The notes under the pieces were generated by a model. That model made no database searches. It had not been told where the DNA came from and worked only from the letters and a program-made list of their open reading frames with translations. From positions 20,489,599-20,553,598 of the forward strand of contig NC_091933.1 of NCBI RefSeq assembly GCF_041260155.1: a stretch of DNA of 64,000 bases. Direction: 5' to 3'. Position 1 is the stretch's first letter. Every line of letters begins with the position of its first letter. Positions 11,701 through 29,590 of this stretch are shown here, in pieces. Made by a program: the position numbers and the translations under genes. This DNA comes from Ptychodera flava. Lineage: Eukaryota; Hemichordata; Enteropneusta; Ptychoderidae.

Positions 11701-14700
11701 AATGACATATTGGTATCTATTTGAAGTACATGCTTATTAGTTTAGAGTTTGTAACCCGCAAACCTTGACAAATTGTATCGAAAGGTTACATTTGATGCCT
11801 AACAAGAACTGACATAATTTTTGGCTATTGGCTGGTTTTGTGATGGCACTGTTATTGTGTAGCGGACAGAAATGCAAAAATGCAGCGACTTGTGCACAAG
11901 ATGACAGTAAACAGCTTTCTCACTGGTGAGAAAATAGATATGTAACTTTCCGTACAAGATTCAAAATTCTGCTACTATGATGGTAGATCCAGCGAGTGAC
12001 CACTCACTCATTTAACAGTCAGTTTTCAAGGTGATAAGTACAGATGATCTTCATCTGCTGGCATGCTCTGTGATAGAGCTTGATGGCATATTTGTAACTC
12101 CTACAGATAAAAAGAATTATGAGTTCTTTCTCTACTGCAGGATAATTCTGTGTACGAAAAGAGATATAAGGAGTCATCTCTAGCCAACTTTATAAGTTAG
12201 CTATGTTATTATACTGCTAACTGAAATACAAGTGACTGCCTGTTTACCCTTTAATTTTTCCCACAACAATTTTAGTGCAGCATTTTACCAATGAATTTGC
12301 TTGTAATTTGTTGATAATTTTGGAAAACTGCTACAGTTTTGGAACAAAATTTTGGGAAAAATCTGAAAATAATTGACTGAGTTATACTTTATAAATGTGA
12401 CAAATATTGACTTTGGCACTCAAAGGGTTAATGCGAGGGCCAACAATTACTATTAAACAAAGAATATATGAGTGACACCAATATGCAGGATGAAAGTTGA
12501 GTTCAGACGGCCAATGACTGCATCGGCAGGATTCTGTCAGCCAAGAACTTTGCATGCTCCCAGTCAGTTGGACACCTGTACTACACTCTTAACATCAAGA
12601 AAAAGAAGAAAAATAAGCTTAAAATAGGGAGGGACTTTGTCCCTTTGGTATGCTAAAACTGATATACAAACTTTTCTTATGTAAAATTAGAAACTCAAAT
12701 CTAGTCTTCTTAAGATACCCTGTACTATCACTACGACCACTGATAATAGCATTAGCCAATCAGAAACTCTGTTCTCCACTAAATATAGTGCATGTTGCGA
12801 AAAAAAGACAATATCAAATGTGAGTTTTGACAAAAAGTTTACAGAACATCACTGATGATTGGCTGAGACTTAAGTGAGCCTGGGAATGGAGAGTTAATCC
12901 TCTTTCTCCTAAGGGGTTAAAGGTCACCATTGCCAGGTGTAATTTAGTTGCAGGAGGTATGGCCAAACTTACACTCACAAGTTCAATTTGATTTGCTGAG
13001 TCATCTGTTCAGTACCCCATGAATAGCGTAAGTATAGATGGTTATTTGTGAAGCACACAAAAATCTTCATCATTTAGATCATAAATTTGTAATATTTTTG
13101 AAGATGTCATTGGCAGAAAACATACATTCAACCAAACTAAAGTGAGTAAAAAGAACAGTCTCTGCAAAACACGGTACAGGGTCAAATTCTCTCAGTGGTG
13201 CAAAAAAGCTTTTGTAACTAATTTTCAGTTGTATCATAATATGCTTATGTCATGTACCTTGCAAATTTACATTTTGTAAACCTTTGGAACGCCGTGTACC
13301 TGTTTCATTCTAATTTGCATCTCCTGTTGACATTGTTGGACTCATCTTCAGTATCTCTAATCAACGTTATCAAGATATCCAATTAGAAGGCCTGGGTTAG
13401 TGCTACCTACTATAGCAACAGAAAAATTATTGACCTAATCTGGTTACTACTATACTAATGTGTAGGCTCTGTCTTATTCCACTGACAACTCCCTGGCTTA
13501 TATCCATAGATTTTAAATAATGTAAAAAACACAATGTATGCACTTGACCTTTCATCATCAAATTAAATTTTGCTAAGACCTGATGTCTGACAATACTTTT
13601 TAAATTTTGCTGACTAAAATAACTGCTATCTGCAACATAACTTTTTAAATCATGAAACAAAAAAATTCAATATATTTCAATCATTCTTAATGTTGGTATG
13701 CTCAGGCCTAAAGATCATTTTTTACAGTAACTCTTTCAAATCTGTTACCTTAATGTAACTCTTTTAAATCTATTTATCTTAATGAAGACTTTGGTATCTA
13801 CATTGAAATGTAAATATACCTAAACTTACATTCATTAAAATTCATCTGCATTTATATATTTATCAGGTGTGCAGAATTCAAATTAGCCCTTCAACACTAG
13901 ACATCCAATTTCTTTTCTGAACAGTACAAACTTCTAACTTTAATGCTTAGAACTTTTTCACTGGGATTAGATATACTAAGACCTTGCTGAGCTCATTACA
14001 TACATGTCATGTACCCACAATGAATTCTAGATTAATAGTAATGTTGTTGTATTTGTTTGTTTTTTTGTGTGAATTATACTGTATTTTTAAATAAAGCAAT
14101 CATGTGTTAGCAAGAAAAAAAAGTTTCAGAAATCACCCTATGGGTTGACCTGTGTAAAGTTTATTCAACTCTGTGTCAATTTTGGCATCACCACAAATAA
14201 TATGTCACTTAATAATCTCCTATCCCCTTTTAAGTGATAAAATAATTCAAGTACCAAATATTCCTAAATAAAAGTCATCATCAGTTTAGCCACTGATATT
14301 TGTTATTAGTTGTTCAAACTATATTCAAAATCATGATCTGTGTTCTAGTCACAGGAAGTCAAACTGACCGTTTATTGATTTTTACTGCGTGCATAAAGTA
14401 CTTATATCCTTATGACATTTGCAAACAGAGTTTTGGCTTATTTCCTCTCTTATGTCATTTCATAAATATCCACTAGCTATTAAGTTTGACAATTGTGATA
14501 AACACACCTGTTACCACCTTTCACACTTTCTATCAGTTGATTTCCACATTGAAGAACCAAATTCCTATACTAAGACTGGCATTATCTTTCCCATTGTTTT
14601 GAGCATGTTAATTTTGTTGACGTCCATTTCTGACAGCTTGTTCCGACCTGGTATCAGTGCACAACTTCATTCACATCCAATATATGGGGAAAGGTGTTCT

Positions 14701-16657
14701 AAATATGAGGGAACTTCAAAGCAGGGTTTTCGACTGACAATCCTTCCACAACTGCACAGGCAGAGTTCTTGTAGAATAATAGAGTAGCAGTATTTTCACT
14801 GAAATTAAATCAAATACTCCTATTCTCATTTCAGTAACATTCCATGGTATTTTCTCTTACATGTAATGGCAAAAGGAATGCTGAGTAGTTTCTGAATGAC
14901 ACATAAAGCGTTTCCCAAATGAAAAAACTTACACTGAACAGAAAAAACTTCAAAGTACTTGTGTACTACTATATATTTGTCGTATTTTCTTCTCAGATTT
15001 GTTATTAGTACTAGGAGGTTGGATGAACTTTGAATAGTTGAAATGACCTACAGTACATAATTTGGTACCTAGACAAGCCCACATTAGCACTTTCCAATCT
15101 TTGTGACACAGATAAAGTTTTACATAATTGAAAATCTGGCACACAGGCCCATCAATCTGTCTTATTTAGCTCTGATTGACAAGGTATCCCACTTTCACTG
15201 AAACAATTATTCTGTATGAGACTTTTCTATTTTCAGAACCTGGGGAGTTACTTCAGGATTTCTTTACAGTCATGTATTTAACAAAACAACTATCTGATTA
15301 ATGTACATTTGCAGTGTTTGCACATATGTTTTGAGTTGCTTGCTTTGGTGAACATAGCATATGATTATGAAGAACTTTACAATTAGGTATTATATCCTTA
15401 ATAGGACTAATTATTATTCATCTACCCTTGGGCAAAATGAACAACTGAGCTACAATGTCAATGATCTTTTCTGTCTTCATTTCCTGCTACTCAAGGTCAA
15501 GGTTACTTTTAGATCCTGGTTGTTACACCTTATCATTGCTGGTGCAATTGCCTTAGCTCTGCCTATGTGGTACATGGAGGTAATAATTGGATCTTTTTTA
15601 CCTCCATGTGTGGTATCACTGGAACATTTTCAAGAATCATCGACAGAGCAATTTGGAAACAATGATAAAAACTTACCCGTTGGCAGCGAGCAGACATCCA
15701 GTGTGTTCACATAGGAACAATGCTCTAAGACTGGCCAGTGTTAATCTGTCAATCTTACTATTCTTTCCGAGATTTAAAAAGCAACAGTTATTGATCAGGT
15801 ACGATCTATGTGAACGGCTTGATACTCTTCCATATTGACTGCCATCCTTGATTACTCTGCCGAGGACCTTCTTGAATGTCTTTCCCCGATGCAATTTCAA
15901 GTATATGGCAGTTTCAGAAACAAGAGTTGTTGATACTTCTAATGTCCATGATTGACTTGATTTTACCAATTCTTCACAGAGCGAATCTAGGTCCTACAGT
16001 AAAAATACACGCAAAACTTGTTAACATTCTAATCTTGAGAGGGATGGGTGGAAATGATGGTATCTGGAAGAATCATACTCTTAGTATTTGCAGGATTCAG
16101 TGTGGCCGTTTTTGAAAGCTGCAAATTCATGAACTCTCCTAATATGGCGTATCAATACTTAGAGGGTGCACAGTCCGTCAAAGTACATGGAGGGGCTGTA
16201 TGGGCAGATAACTCACCCACAATGTCATTGAAAAGAATGCCATTGGGCGCCATGTGGTCCAAACAATGCGATTGGTTTATTTCTAACTAGGCCAACATAG
16301 TAACAAAATACGCACATAGAGGAAAAACTGTGATACATATTTCACCTTTCTGAAGAGTTTCTTTTACTGACTGAGAGAGGAACATGGTTTTTAACGACAT
16401 TTTACCTCTGAATTTGTGGTACTCGGCTCAAGGCTACTCCGAGGAGGCGGAGACGTTAACGCCTCCTTTAATGATGCACTTGGAATCTTGAAATCTCCAC
16501 TTCCAAAGCCTTTCGTACTTTTATGCAAGAACAAAATTTTTCTTTCGTTCGCGTTCCGTCTTCCTTGATTCCTCAGACGTGTAAATTCCTCGAATTCACG
16601 ATGAAAATGTTCAAAAATATCCAAATACACATCGTCCGCCACACAGGGGGCGGCCAT
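8405..16657 (-). CDS. DALRD3: DALRD3 homologue, 5' three exons (partial gene)
   Basis: Minus-strand gene model with exons 16657-16406, 15993-15677 and 8787-8405, joined in phases 0 and 2, giving 317 complete codons. The start ATG at 16657 has a strong context (A at -3, G at +4). Family match from memory: residues 41-59 (ILFLHKSTKGFGSGDFKIP) fit the start of the arginyl-tRNA-synthetase-like region of DALRD3, 'YLKLHRGKTFKKVL' fits its 'LQLQRSAVFERVL', and 'FLIDAGKSIGKNGYDQNI' fits 'ELVEEQGRTAGYDPNL'. The human protein is 543 aa, so about 60% is present. The C-terminal DALR anticodon-binding domain is not in the exons found. In human cells DALRD3 partners METTL2 to put 3-methylcytosine on arginine tRNAs; a similar role is inferred here. 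A Ser/Asp/Thr-rich insert lies at residues ~260-284. Confidence 0.8.
8850..9197 (-). repeat. Family A repeat, copy 3
   Basis: Begins TAAGGTAGAACGCACCTCAG and ends ACTACCTTAA, with all the internal segments of the family. It sits in DALRD3 intron 2, about 60 bp upstream of the exon 3 acceptor. Confidence 0.85.
9198..15676 (-). other. DALRD3 intron 2 (bulk)
   Basis: No exon with matching splice phases was found between exons 2 and 3, which already join in frame. It contains an AAAAT-rich run at about 11330-11360 and a short direct duplication at about 11590-11715 ('agaacaaaatgacatattgg' repeated three times). Confidence 0.5.
15677..15993 (-). CDS. DALRD3: DALRD3 coding exon 2
   Basis: Acceptor 'tttttactgtag|GAC', donor 'AACGG|GTAAGT'. 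It has 105 codons plus 2 nt and encodes DLDSLCEELVKSS through GCLLAANG. Its final GG joins the first A of exon 3 to make a glycine codon, so the reading frame is continuous across the 6.9-kb intron. Confidence 0.8.
16406..16657 (-). CDS. DALRD3: DALRD3 coding exon 1
   Basis: 84 codons beginning MAAPCVADDVYLDIF, ending at donor GAG|GTAAAA in phase 0. The ATG sits in 'tcaatATGGCCGCC', a YY1-like promoter/start motif common at housekeeping genes. The upstream frame is open but has no further ATG before it. Confidence 0.8.
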
Positions 16658-20820
<4,163 letters not shown>

Positions 20821-20865
20821 TCTAAGAACGTGACCTCAAGGAACAGTCCTCGAGATACGATGGGA

Positions 20866-20871
20866 AATAAA
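20866..20871 (+). promoter_or_regulatory. Candidate polyadenylation signal
   Basis: AATAAA 46 bp after the KLF15-like stop codon. It is unusually close for a KLF 3' UTR, so a distal site may be used instead. Confidence 0.3.
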
Positions 20872-22150
20872 ACTTATGAGCTGTACAGTTTCAAACTCTA
20901 TTCGGAGCGTGTTCATGAACTTTTTATGCAATGAAACACGGGTAATCTAGACTTATCGAACGTAATCTATAGTTAATTGGTACAATTATTGTACACCCCA
21001 GGCACGAGGCCAAAGCATCGCAGCATTGACACTTTTACATGTAAACAATTACGCTGTACGTTGTCAGGAACGAGGACGTATTACTAGACCTGTACCTCGG
21101 TATGAAGTGCCGTCTAAGGATGCATTTTTGTCAAGCAACGCACACATTGTTATTACTGGTTATGCAGACTTTGACAGTGTGGTCAAAGATTGGTGATCTG
21201 GAGTCCAAAGCCCCGTAAAATTTGACCCGCTATTGCGGAAAGGTTAAAACTCTGGCCTCTGCAGAGATTTCCAGTGTTAAAGTTCCAGCAGAACACTGAC
21301 TAGCAAGTGTTTTTGTTTTGTTTGACTTACAAGTCCTAAACTGAAGTACATTTCTCATATTCGAGCAGTGCCTGTCTCTGTTTAGTGTGTCAAGGCCTCC
21401 CTAGGTCCAGCAGTGTACGTTTAAAACCACATAACGCCCACTGGGTCGCAATCACTTCGGGCATACAAGCGATCATATTTCATTTCATTTCGAGACAGCG
21501 TGGAGTATAAAGAGTCGCCTTCATTTGTATATATTTAGTATAGGTTAAATTTTGTGGAATGGGATCTATTATATGAATGAACTTTTTTCCAAACCACATA
21601 ATCTGATACTTTGATTTGTTACCTAAGAAATTTTTATCTGCTATTGCATAATCGGATCGAAGTGATTTTCGTGAAGTTTTGATAAATTTTCATCATTCCA
21701 CGGAACCTGTACGTTTACTCTTCTTAGTTTTGATTAAAAATAATACGAAACACAAGACGCAAGGACTGTTTGTGTGTGTTTTTCTCGGTTCGAAGGAATG
21801 TGAACGACTTAAAAACAATCAAGACTGCATCTAGTCCAGTAAACATTCCCTATTGTTGCCTTCCGGGGAGCCTGTTTATGCCATTTGATCCCCGATTACG
21901 CACTGCCAGGAGAACAGATAGCATGCCTGCCCTCATGGGGCTAACTATTTCCCCCACACCAGTTGGTGGTTTTCCCACACCGCATTACCATGATCACTCC
22001 CTGTAACACATGTCCCGCCAATATACGCTACTTTTTCAGTCGGAATTTAAAATCAGTTTAAAATCAAAACCTGTGTGTTCCTTGCAGTGCTTGTCTCGTG
22101 GAAAGATCGACATACACACGTACATACCATGGAGCTACCAAGTGGCTCCA
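20872..22150. other. KLF15-like 3' flank / possible 3' UTR
   Basis: No coding exon seen. It could be 3' UTR if the proximal AATAAA is not used. Confidence 0.35.
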
Positions 22151-22403
22151 TGTACATACATAGATACATACATAGATATATAGATACATACATACATACA
22201 TACATACATACATACATACATACATACATACATACATACATACATACATACATACATACATACATACATACTAGATAGATAGATAGATAGATAAATAGAT
22301 ACATAAGTAGATAGATAGAGACATACATACATACATACATACATACATACATACATACATACATACATACATACATACATACATACATACATACATACAT
22401 TTG
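22151..22403. repeat. (ACAT)n/(GATA)n compound microsatellite
   Basis: Two long ACAT runs separated by a GATA segment (about 22272-22320). The long repetitive open frames across it are artefacts. Confidence 0.95.
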
Positions 22404-25400
22404 TGATGTTTGTATCGATCGTTGTTTCACTCACGTTCTGACCAATCTGTGGTTTGAGGGGTCGAAATTCCACCCAGGGTTCAGGAGTGCAACTGCTTTA
22501 ATCAGTTAAAACATATTTGCAAACAACCAGTTCACTCAGGTTGCGCATCTTCAAATTTCTGATCATCATATATCACGGCATATGGACATTCTCGATGGTG
22601 TTGTTTATCTACGCATTGTTAATCCCTCGCCGGCATATTAGCGGACATAATACACACGCACACAGACAGACACTCACACGCACAGACGCGCACATATTCT
22701 TTATTCATTACTGGATGCTCGTGCTCGTCACTGCTCTTCCGTCCAATCGGGTTGGCCTCAAGCACCAATGTCTTATACTGTGAAGCAGTAACTAATGTTA
22801 CCACACAAGACAGCACTGGATTACGACGAAGAAGGCAAAAGACAAAAACAACCATACCAAAGTTTTGCAAACACTGAACTGAGTTATGGGCAAATTATGA
22901 TCGCCCTTGATTTAAAATCGATAAGTAGGTAAAGCATGGGGAAAGATGAAAAAAGAGGCACTTCAATTTTCACACGCCACGGAGCCGGCAAGTTCGCCGA
23001 CGAGTTTAGCGGCGTAGCATGTGGTATACCCCGATATCTGGGCTGTACACAACTCATGGCAAATATTAGAACGGCGGCGATACTCACATTAAAAACTTGT
23101 AAAACTGCCTTCTGAATGGCTTTATGATGGTCAGTGTTTGGTCGTATAGCGCTATCTTAAAGAGGCTCTAAAGTTGTTATTTGTTCACGAAAAGGGTAGT
23201 GACACCATGTATTGAGTTTGATTGATGGTAACACAGCGCAAACCCTCATATGACTGCGACAGGTTTGATAAAGCGATGAAGGAGAGAAAAAAAAATTAAC
23301 CCGAATATTGAACAAACCGAAATCTTTGCAAGCGCACATGATGGCATGGGGTATGGCCGGCTAACGATGTCTCATTTTAAAATTTTCCGCTTTCGGTCAC
23401 GTGGTTGCCTGTGCAAGCCGCGGATTTCGTCGGGCTGCACGCGACTGCAAAGGTCCCCCGTGACGCTTGTATCATGTTACAGAAAGCGCATCAAAAGTGA
23501 ACACGGCTGACCACTGACAAACATATCCAGCATTCCTCGTCGTCCGAATTGTTCTGGGTAACACAAAGTTGACGAGATCGAGAAGAATGTTAAATCAAAT
23601 GGGGAATCGGGTATCTGCAGCAAGTCGCAAAAGCAATGTTCGGCTTCTGAGCGCTCAACATTCATGAAAAAGTGGTAGTAACTAGTATCGATATGTTTTG
23701 CTGAGAGATTTATACCAAAACGCAGTCTCCTCAAAGGAGATGACAAATTGGATATATATTTTGAGATGATGTCCACCTTGATGTCTCAAAGTAGAAATAT
23801 TGTTGATAATGAGCAAGAATAAAGATAAAGAAACGGGCATCTTACAAGCACAGTGCACGAACAGTGGCGATGAAAAGAGGGATTTGACAAGCTGAAGTAA
23901 GTGTTTCACGGAATTCATGTTGTAGTATCCATGATATATCTTGTTTTTATTTGTGCCAGGGAGTACTGACCTAGGAAGTGTTCAAACAATACCTTGCAAG
24001 AAGATGACGTCACACGGTTGAGACCCCTGCGAAGACGGTGCCGATTGGTACCATCACAAGTTTCCCTGAACCGGCTCGCCGATATCAACAAATATGTATC
24101 AAGAAACATATTTTTCGTTCGTACATCCTGTTTTCATAACAACAGTAGCTTGTATCACACATGTCAAGGCCACACTCCAATAACGCAAAACGCTAAAACC
24201 CAAACAGACTGGGAAAGTGATTTGTTATCGGATATGTTTTTACATCCGGGGCCTTCAGTTTAACTGACACACTCCGATCATCGTGCCTCTGTGTACACAA
24301 ACGTGAACTTACTGACTCAAACTTGAGATGCTTGAATGTTGTGCAACATTGCAGGATGAGTGACACTCGGGAGGGAGACGCAACGGTAACGAGGAATTTT
24401 AGATATGAGCAACCTGTCTGAAGTATTTCCATAACTCGCAAAACAGTCCGAGAGTACATTTTACTAGCGTCGATCTCTCCTGGCTCGTTTTCTCCCCGGG
24501 TTTTCCAGTTCTCACTGTGGCCGTAGCAGGCAACTTTCGTTCGACTAAGGGGACGTCTGTGGATTCGCATAAAATAAATACGCTCAATTGGCAGGTGAAA
24601 GTGGGATATTTGACGTTTTGAGGGGGAGTTGGTCGGATCTTTCGGCGGCCAAGTGATCGCATTTAAAGCTTTCAATGACAAAAAATTCCAGGATAAAACT
24701 TTGATTCAATGAGGCGATTGCAGTTAGCCATGGGTATTACAAAGATAGTGTAATTATGCTGAATATTCATCTTGTTTGAAGTTATTACTCTAGACCTTTC
24801 CGATGAAATATTTTGCCATCGGAAAGTACGACTAGCGATCGCCGACAAGCCGCAGAACGTGACCAAGACAGCGCTGGTAGTAAATAACCAAATAAAGTAA
24901 CTTAACACGAGAGCAATTTTACTACCTAATAATTCTGTTGACTAATTTTCGGATCACTTTTGTCGGAAATCCTTGACCGACTTAAAGCGACTTGAAAAAA
25001 AACCCAGCCGCATCGAAAACTCCGTCCTGAGCCGGAACTCACGGCATGGCATGGATAGAAACATCGGTATTTGAACCTTGGTACTCTGATGCCGGTCAGT
25101 AGCGTGCCCGAACAAGGTATTTTAATTCATCACCGGTTTCACTGATTTTTTTCTTCGAGTGGGTCGTAATGATGATTTGTGAGCAGCATGGAAAGTTTGA
25201 AATATAGCTTGATTGGGTATATTGCTGACTTCCTTTTACTGTATATTAGTTTGACCTTTATGGGAACGGTTTTCGGAGTTTGAAATATAGAACCAAGGCC
25301 TTTCGGTAATCATGAAAGCGCCCGCATAAAAACATCGTCATAAATAGTACACGAAGACTGTTCACCTTCTTTTGAAAATCGCCTCTCCATGGGTATGACA

Positions 25401-28260
25401 ATTTTAAAGTTCTGCAAATGACACTCTATTCCTTTCAAGCATTCTGATAATGGCCTCAATGCATTTTGTATGTGAAGTTCTAGATTACGAATTGAACTGA
25501 ATGGACGGTGTGGAGGCTGATCTCGTTGAACGGTGGCAAACTAAATGGGTAACACCGAGACACGTAGGGGCTTTGCAAGTATATCAAGTGCACAGTAGGC
25601 TATGTTGTCAACAACGTTCTCTTGTAAAACCTCCCCCCCCACAAGGACTTACACACTAACGCGACTGACAGCAAGTCTCAACCAACTTTTTATGTGTAAT
25701 AACAATAAACTGACGATCGTGGCCCTTTTATCAGTTTATTGCGTAAGCTTTGCACCTTAGCGAGTCCTGTCGGGGCGTTCTATATTTCTCTTCTCCTGTC
25801 CTTGCTATGGAAGAAAAGTTCCAAAAGTTCATGAACGCAGTGATACTTCATCCATCAGGCGTACTCTCCGCTGCGTTGTTCATCTACACCAGAGCACAAC
25901 ATTCCGTCGATGACACACCCGAGAGATAAATACCGCGACACGTAACCAAGACTACCGCAGTTACAGAATACCACGCTAGTCTGATATCTTTACTGATACA
26001 CTGTAGATTTCTGTAGTTGTACGTGCTTGAGTTACCAAGGTCAACATACCCACCTGTGATTGTGAGCGCCACGAGCGATTGAATAAAGAGACCCTCTTTG
26101 CGTACACTGAGCGGAAAATTCCACAAGTCTTCAAAACTCGATGCGATGCGTTAACGCTAAAATTTAGTCCGGGTGGTGAACAGAATTTTGATGGGGTGTA
26201 CCAAGAAAAGTCTTTTATCATAAAGAAGTGTTTGTAACGGTCCTTTGCTGACTATGAACTTGTCTCTCGTCCCCGCAAAAACGTATGCATGCGATACATA
26301 ATGTAACTATGAGAAAAAACCCTATTTTTTGCGTTCAGAAGGTTTACAATGACAAATGAAGAACGGAGAATTCCACTGTTTTTCTTTCTATCGAACGGAA
26401 ATTCTACTGAGGCAACAATGCAGCATTTTGTATGAGCAAAGTTACGTGTTACTTCCATAACTCAAGTTCAAACATGTCGAATGTTTGTACCGAAATATTT
26501 CTTACACCGGTATCTCGTCTCAAGATTACGGCATGACTTTGTTGATGGAAAGTTAATTTTTCCACCAACGTTACTGACAAATATAGATTTTATATCGCCA
26601 TTTTGATTTTTTTATCATTGAGTGAGTGAAAGCCCCTGAGAACCGAATCCACGTTAATCATTGCGTATCTTGAAGAATTCGAACTGGCTGGCGCATCCAG
26701 ATCCCGAAGACACTCTTTATTTGAATGTCTGAAGGAAGGCCAGGAGTCGGGGTGGTCGGGTTCATGGGTCCGTTCAAAAATTGGGTAACCAAGTCGGTGC
26801 ATTCTCTTCCAGTTCAGGTAACCCAGTGAACACAAACAACCATCGTATGGAGTGGCAGCATCGACACGACGCGACGGGATGATGATTTGATCGGTGTCCA
26901 CAGCGTGCGTAAAACGTCACGTGATAAAGATATTGTGATACCATCGATCCTACGCTCAGTCGTTATCTGCAATGGTGAATGGGATGGTCGCGGAGGGGAA
27001 CGCAATTAGAAACGGGGCTTCTTGTTTCTGACGGTGAACAGAATTGATAACATTCGTTTAGCCAAGTTTAGATTACTATCGCCTATTGTGCCGTCGCTTG
27101 GACGATACAGAGGCATGTGAAGTTTCCTCGTCCCGAGATATACAAACAAATAATAACCGAACCGATTAAATGAGTGTTAACTATACGTTGTGACCCTGCT
27201 CAATATTCCAGAACGGCAGTATAATCACTGTTGCACAAGAAACCCGTCTGACATAACATATTATTCCCCTGTTTGAGAACTAAGTCACAAGAATTGAACA
27301 TCAATTTAAAAACAGGTGCTGTCAACTCACTACAATTATAAGAAAACCACCGCTGTGTACACAGTCCAATAGAACAAAGATGACCATATCTCGGAGAAAG
27401 CATGCCTCAACGTTAATCCGACATAATCTCGAGAGAATCTGGCTCACGTGTATGTAGCATGGGGACCAAACTAAAACTACATTCCCTCAATTTTTCATAT
27501 ATAAATACGACTGGAACTTGTGATTGTTCAAATAAAAAATAAATGTATTCCAAAAAGGAAAAATGGATGAGATAATTCTGATTCAACCAACATAACCGCA
27601 CTATCCACTTAGCCTAAATCAGCTCCAATTGTGTTTATATCAGTTGATGGAAAACTAAAGCTGGACATTAAAAACTTACGGTATTTGCGCTTGATTTTAT
27701 GGGATATTCTTGAAAGGAAATCAAAAGTCGGCATATAAGAGACGATTCCGAAGAACTCTGCCTGGCCAAAGGTGAACGCTTATGGCGCTTCACTGAGAAT
27801 GCATGGCAATAGTACATATCGATAAAACCAGCCGCTGGAGCTTTCAATTAACTGTTTCAATATTGTAAGTCCGCGTCCAAATTTTCTGCTTGGCTCCTCA
27901 TATCACGTTTGAACCCATTACTCGGAGTTACACGTAGACTTTTTTGGTACACCATGGAATTAAAAGTTTCGAATTATAAAATCGATTGTCAAAGATGACC
28001 TGATAAATAAAGCTGCGTTGACGAACTGCGTGCTGGGTGATCACTTGCACATCCTGCACGGAGAAGATGAAAAACTCAAGTAATGGAGAACATTTCACAA
28101 GTGGCGGTAAATGTTAGGTAATTGTAAGGTAATTGTAGATTTAAACGAGGACAGCATTACCGGGAAATCATCAAATTTATCCATCGATTTGTGTCAATCG
28201 AAAGAGGAGACCGAATTTTTTTCAGAGACACTGAAACACACCCGCACACATACACACACA
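22404..28260. other. Gene-poor stretch
   Basis: No RNA gene, splice-bounded exon or recognisable repeat was found. The longest open frame (24193-24681, minus, 162 codons) has no start context, homology or splice partners that I can support. Confidence 0.45.
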
Positions 28261-28289
28261 CACTCTCTCTCTCTCCCTCTCTCTCATGT

Positions 28290-28407
<118 letters not shown>

Positions 28408-28440
28408 GTCCTTCCGTCGAGTACATCCGCGGTCAGTCAG

Positions 28441-28488
<48 letters not shown>
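28441..28488. repeat. (TCA)n microsatellite
   Basis: Sixteen TCA units, 35 bp after the (CT)n tract. Confidence 0.95.
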
Positions 28489-29197
28489 ATCTCACTACAA
28501 CCACCATGAAAATCGCCACAATTTTCTCTTCAGCACGTGACGGGCTCGGAATTGGATTATTGAGATCTCTTGTAAATGACGGCGCATGACAAACACAACA
28601 GCCTGCGATCCATAAAATTGACCCAGATATCAAACTAACTATACTCTGAATACCGATCAGTCAAGCTGATTAGATCCTTTCAAGTTTAATGCTATGCCTA
28701 ATTGTAAAGCCATCATGAGTTAATTTTCAAATAAACAATTAATTAAAGTGGCAGACGAAGGAATTTCGACCCATGTGACCGCCGTCTACCCGAGATTACG
28801 TATCTGTGGGATTCAATTAGAAAAAGAAATTGCGCCTAATTTGTTTATCATTATGTTAGTCTTATGATTACTGTCTTAAAACAGTAAATAAATTGTCAAG
28901 TGAGTGAACTCATGGCTAATCTTCCAAAGTGTTTTCCGATGACGATGAAAATTCAATTTGCTCATCATTTACATGTTATCACATACGTGGCAGCTATGTC
29001 ACGTTCAGTTAAGGTCACATGCTCGACCATGGCAACCAGCTATGAGCACACCACCAAACATCGCCCTGCCTTAATTTGACTATTCATACGAGTACATTGT
29101 ACATTTCAGGTTTATCTATCTGAATCATCATGCATATGTCTGTGTGCCCATTGTCAATGTTCAAATGTCGTCTGTCTTTTTTGTCGACTATCAACAG

Positions 29198-29306
29198 CCG
29201 CTTATGCTATTGTGGCCTGCAGTTCGACTCGTGCCTGCGGCTCTCGGTTGCGAGGGGAAAAGCAAAGTCTACGGCACCTTCCACAGTGGCTACGTCAGTA
29301 TTTCAG
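29198..29306 (+). other. Isolated exon-like segment
   Basis: A 109-bp GC-richer segment is bounded by a strong acceptor (pyrimidine run 'tctgtcttttttgtc' then 'caacag') and a strong donor 'TTTCAG|GTAAAG'. All three frames are open, so the frame cannot be chosen; one would read GCEGKSKVYGTFHSGYVS. It may be an untranslated or lncRNA exon or a coding exon whose partners I cannot find. No family recognised. Confidence 0.35.
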
Positions 29307-29526
29307 GTAAAGAAGCTGAAGAAGGCAAGAGGGACTATCGACTGAGTCTAGTCTTTTTGCTACTTTCATGTTCATTCATATTTCGCCATTTCACTATTAT
29401 GCGATTAATAGGTTTATGTCACAGTCATAAACACACTGTAAACAACTATCTAGAATAGCACCGATTCATTTAAAGTGCACATTTTTGTCCTATGTTCAGG
29501 TATGCTTACGTGCATGGACGAGTTCT

Positions 29527-29529
<3 letters not shown>

Positions 29530-29581
<52 letters not shown>
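29530..29581. repeat. (GA)n microsatellite
   Basis: About 52 bp of pure GA repeats. Confidence 0.95.

Positions 29582-29590
<9 letters not shown>

Noticed and set aside
15361..15838. Plus-strand open frames
   Set aside because: They overlap or abut DALRD3 exon 2 on the other strand and lack their own splice or start signals.
22053..22473. Long open frames of repeated MYVC or YIHT
   Set aside because: They are translations of the (ACAT)n microsatellite.
24193..24681. 162-codon open frame, minus strand
   Set aside because: No start context, splice borders, composition or family resemblance that supports coding.
26590..26901. 103-codon minus-strand frame
   Set aside because: Starts at GTG and has no splice or homology support.
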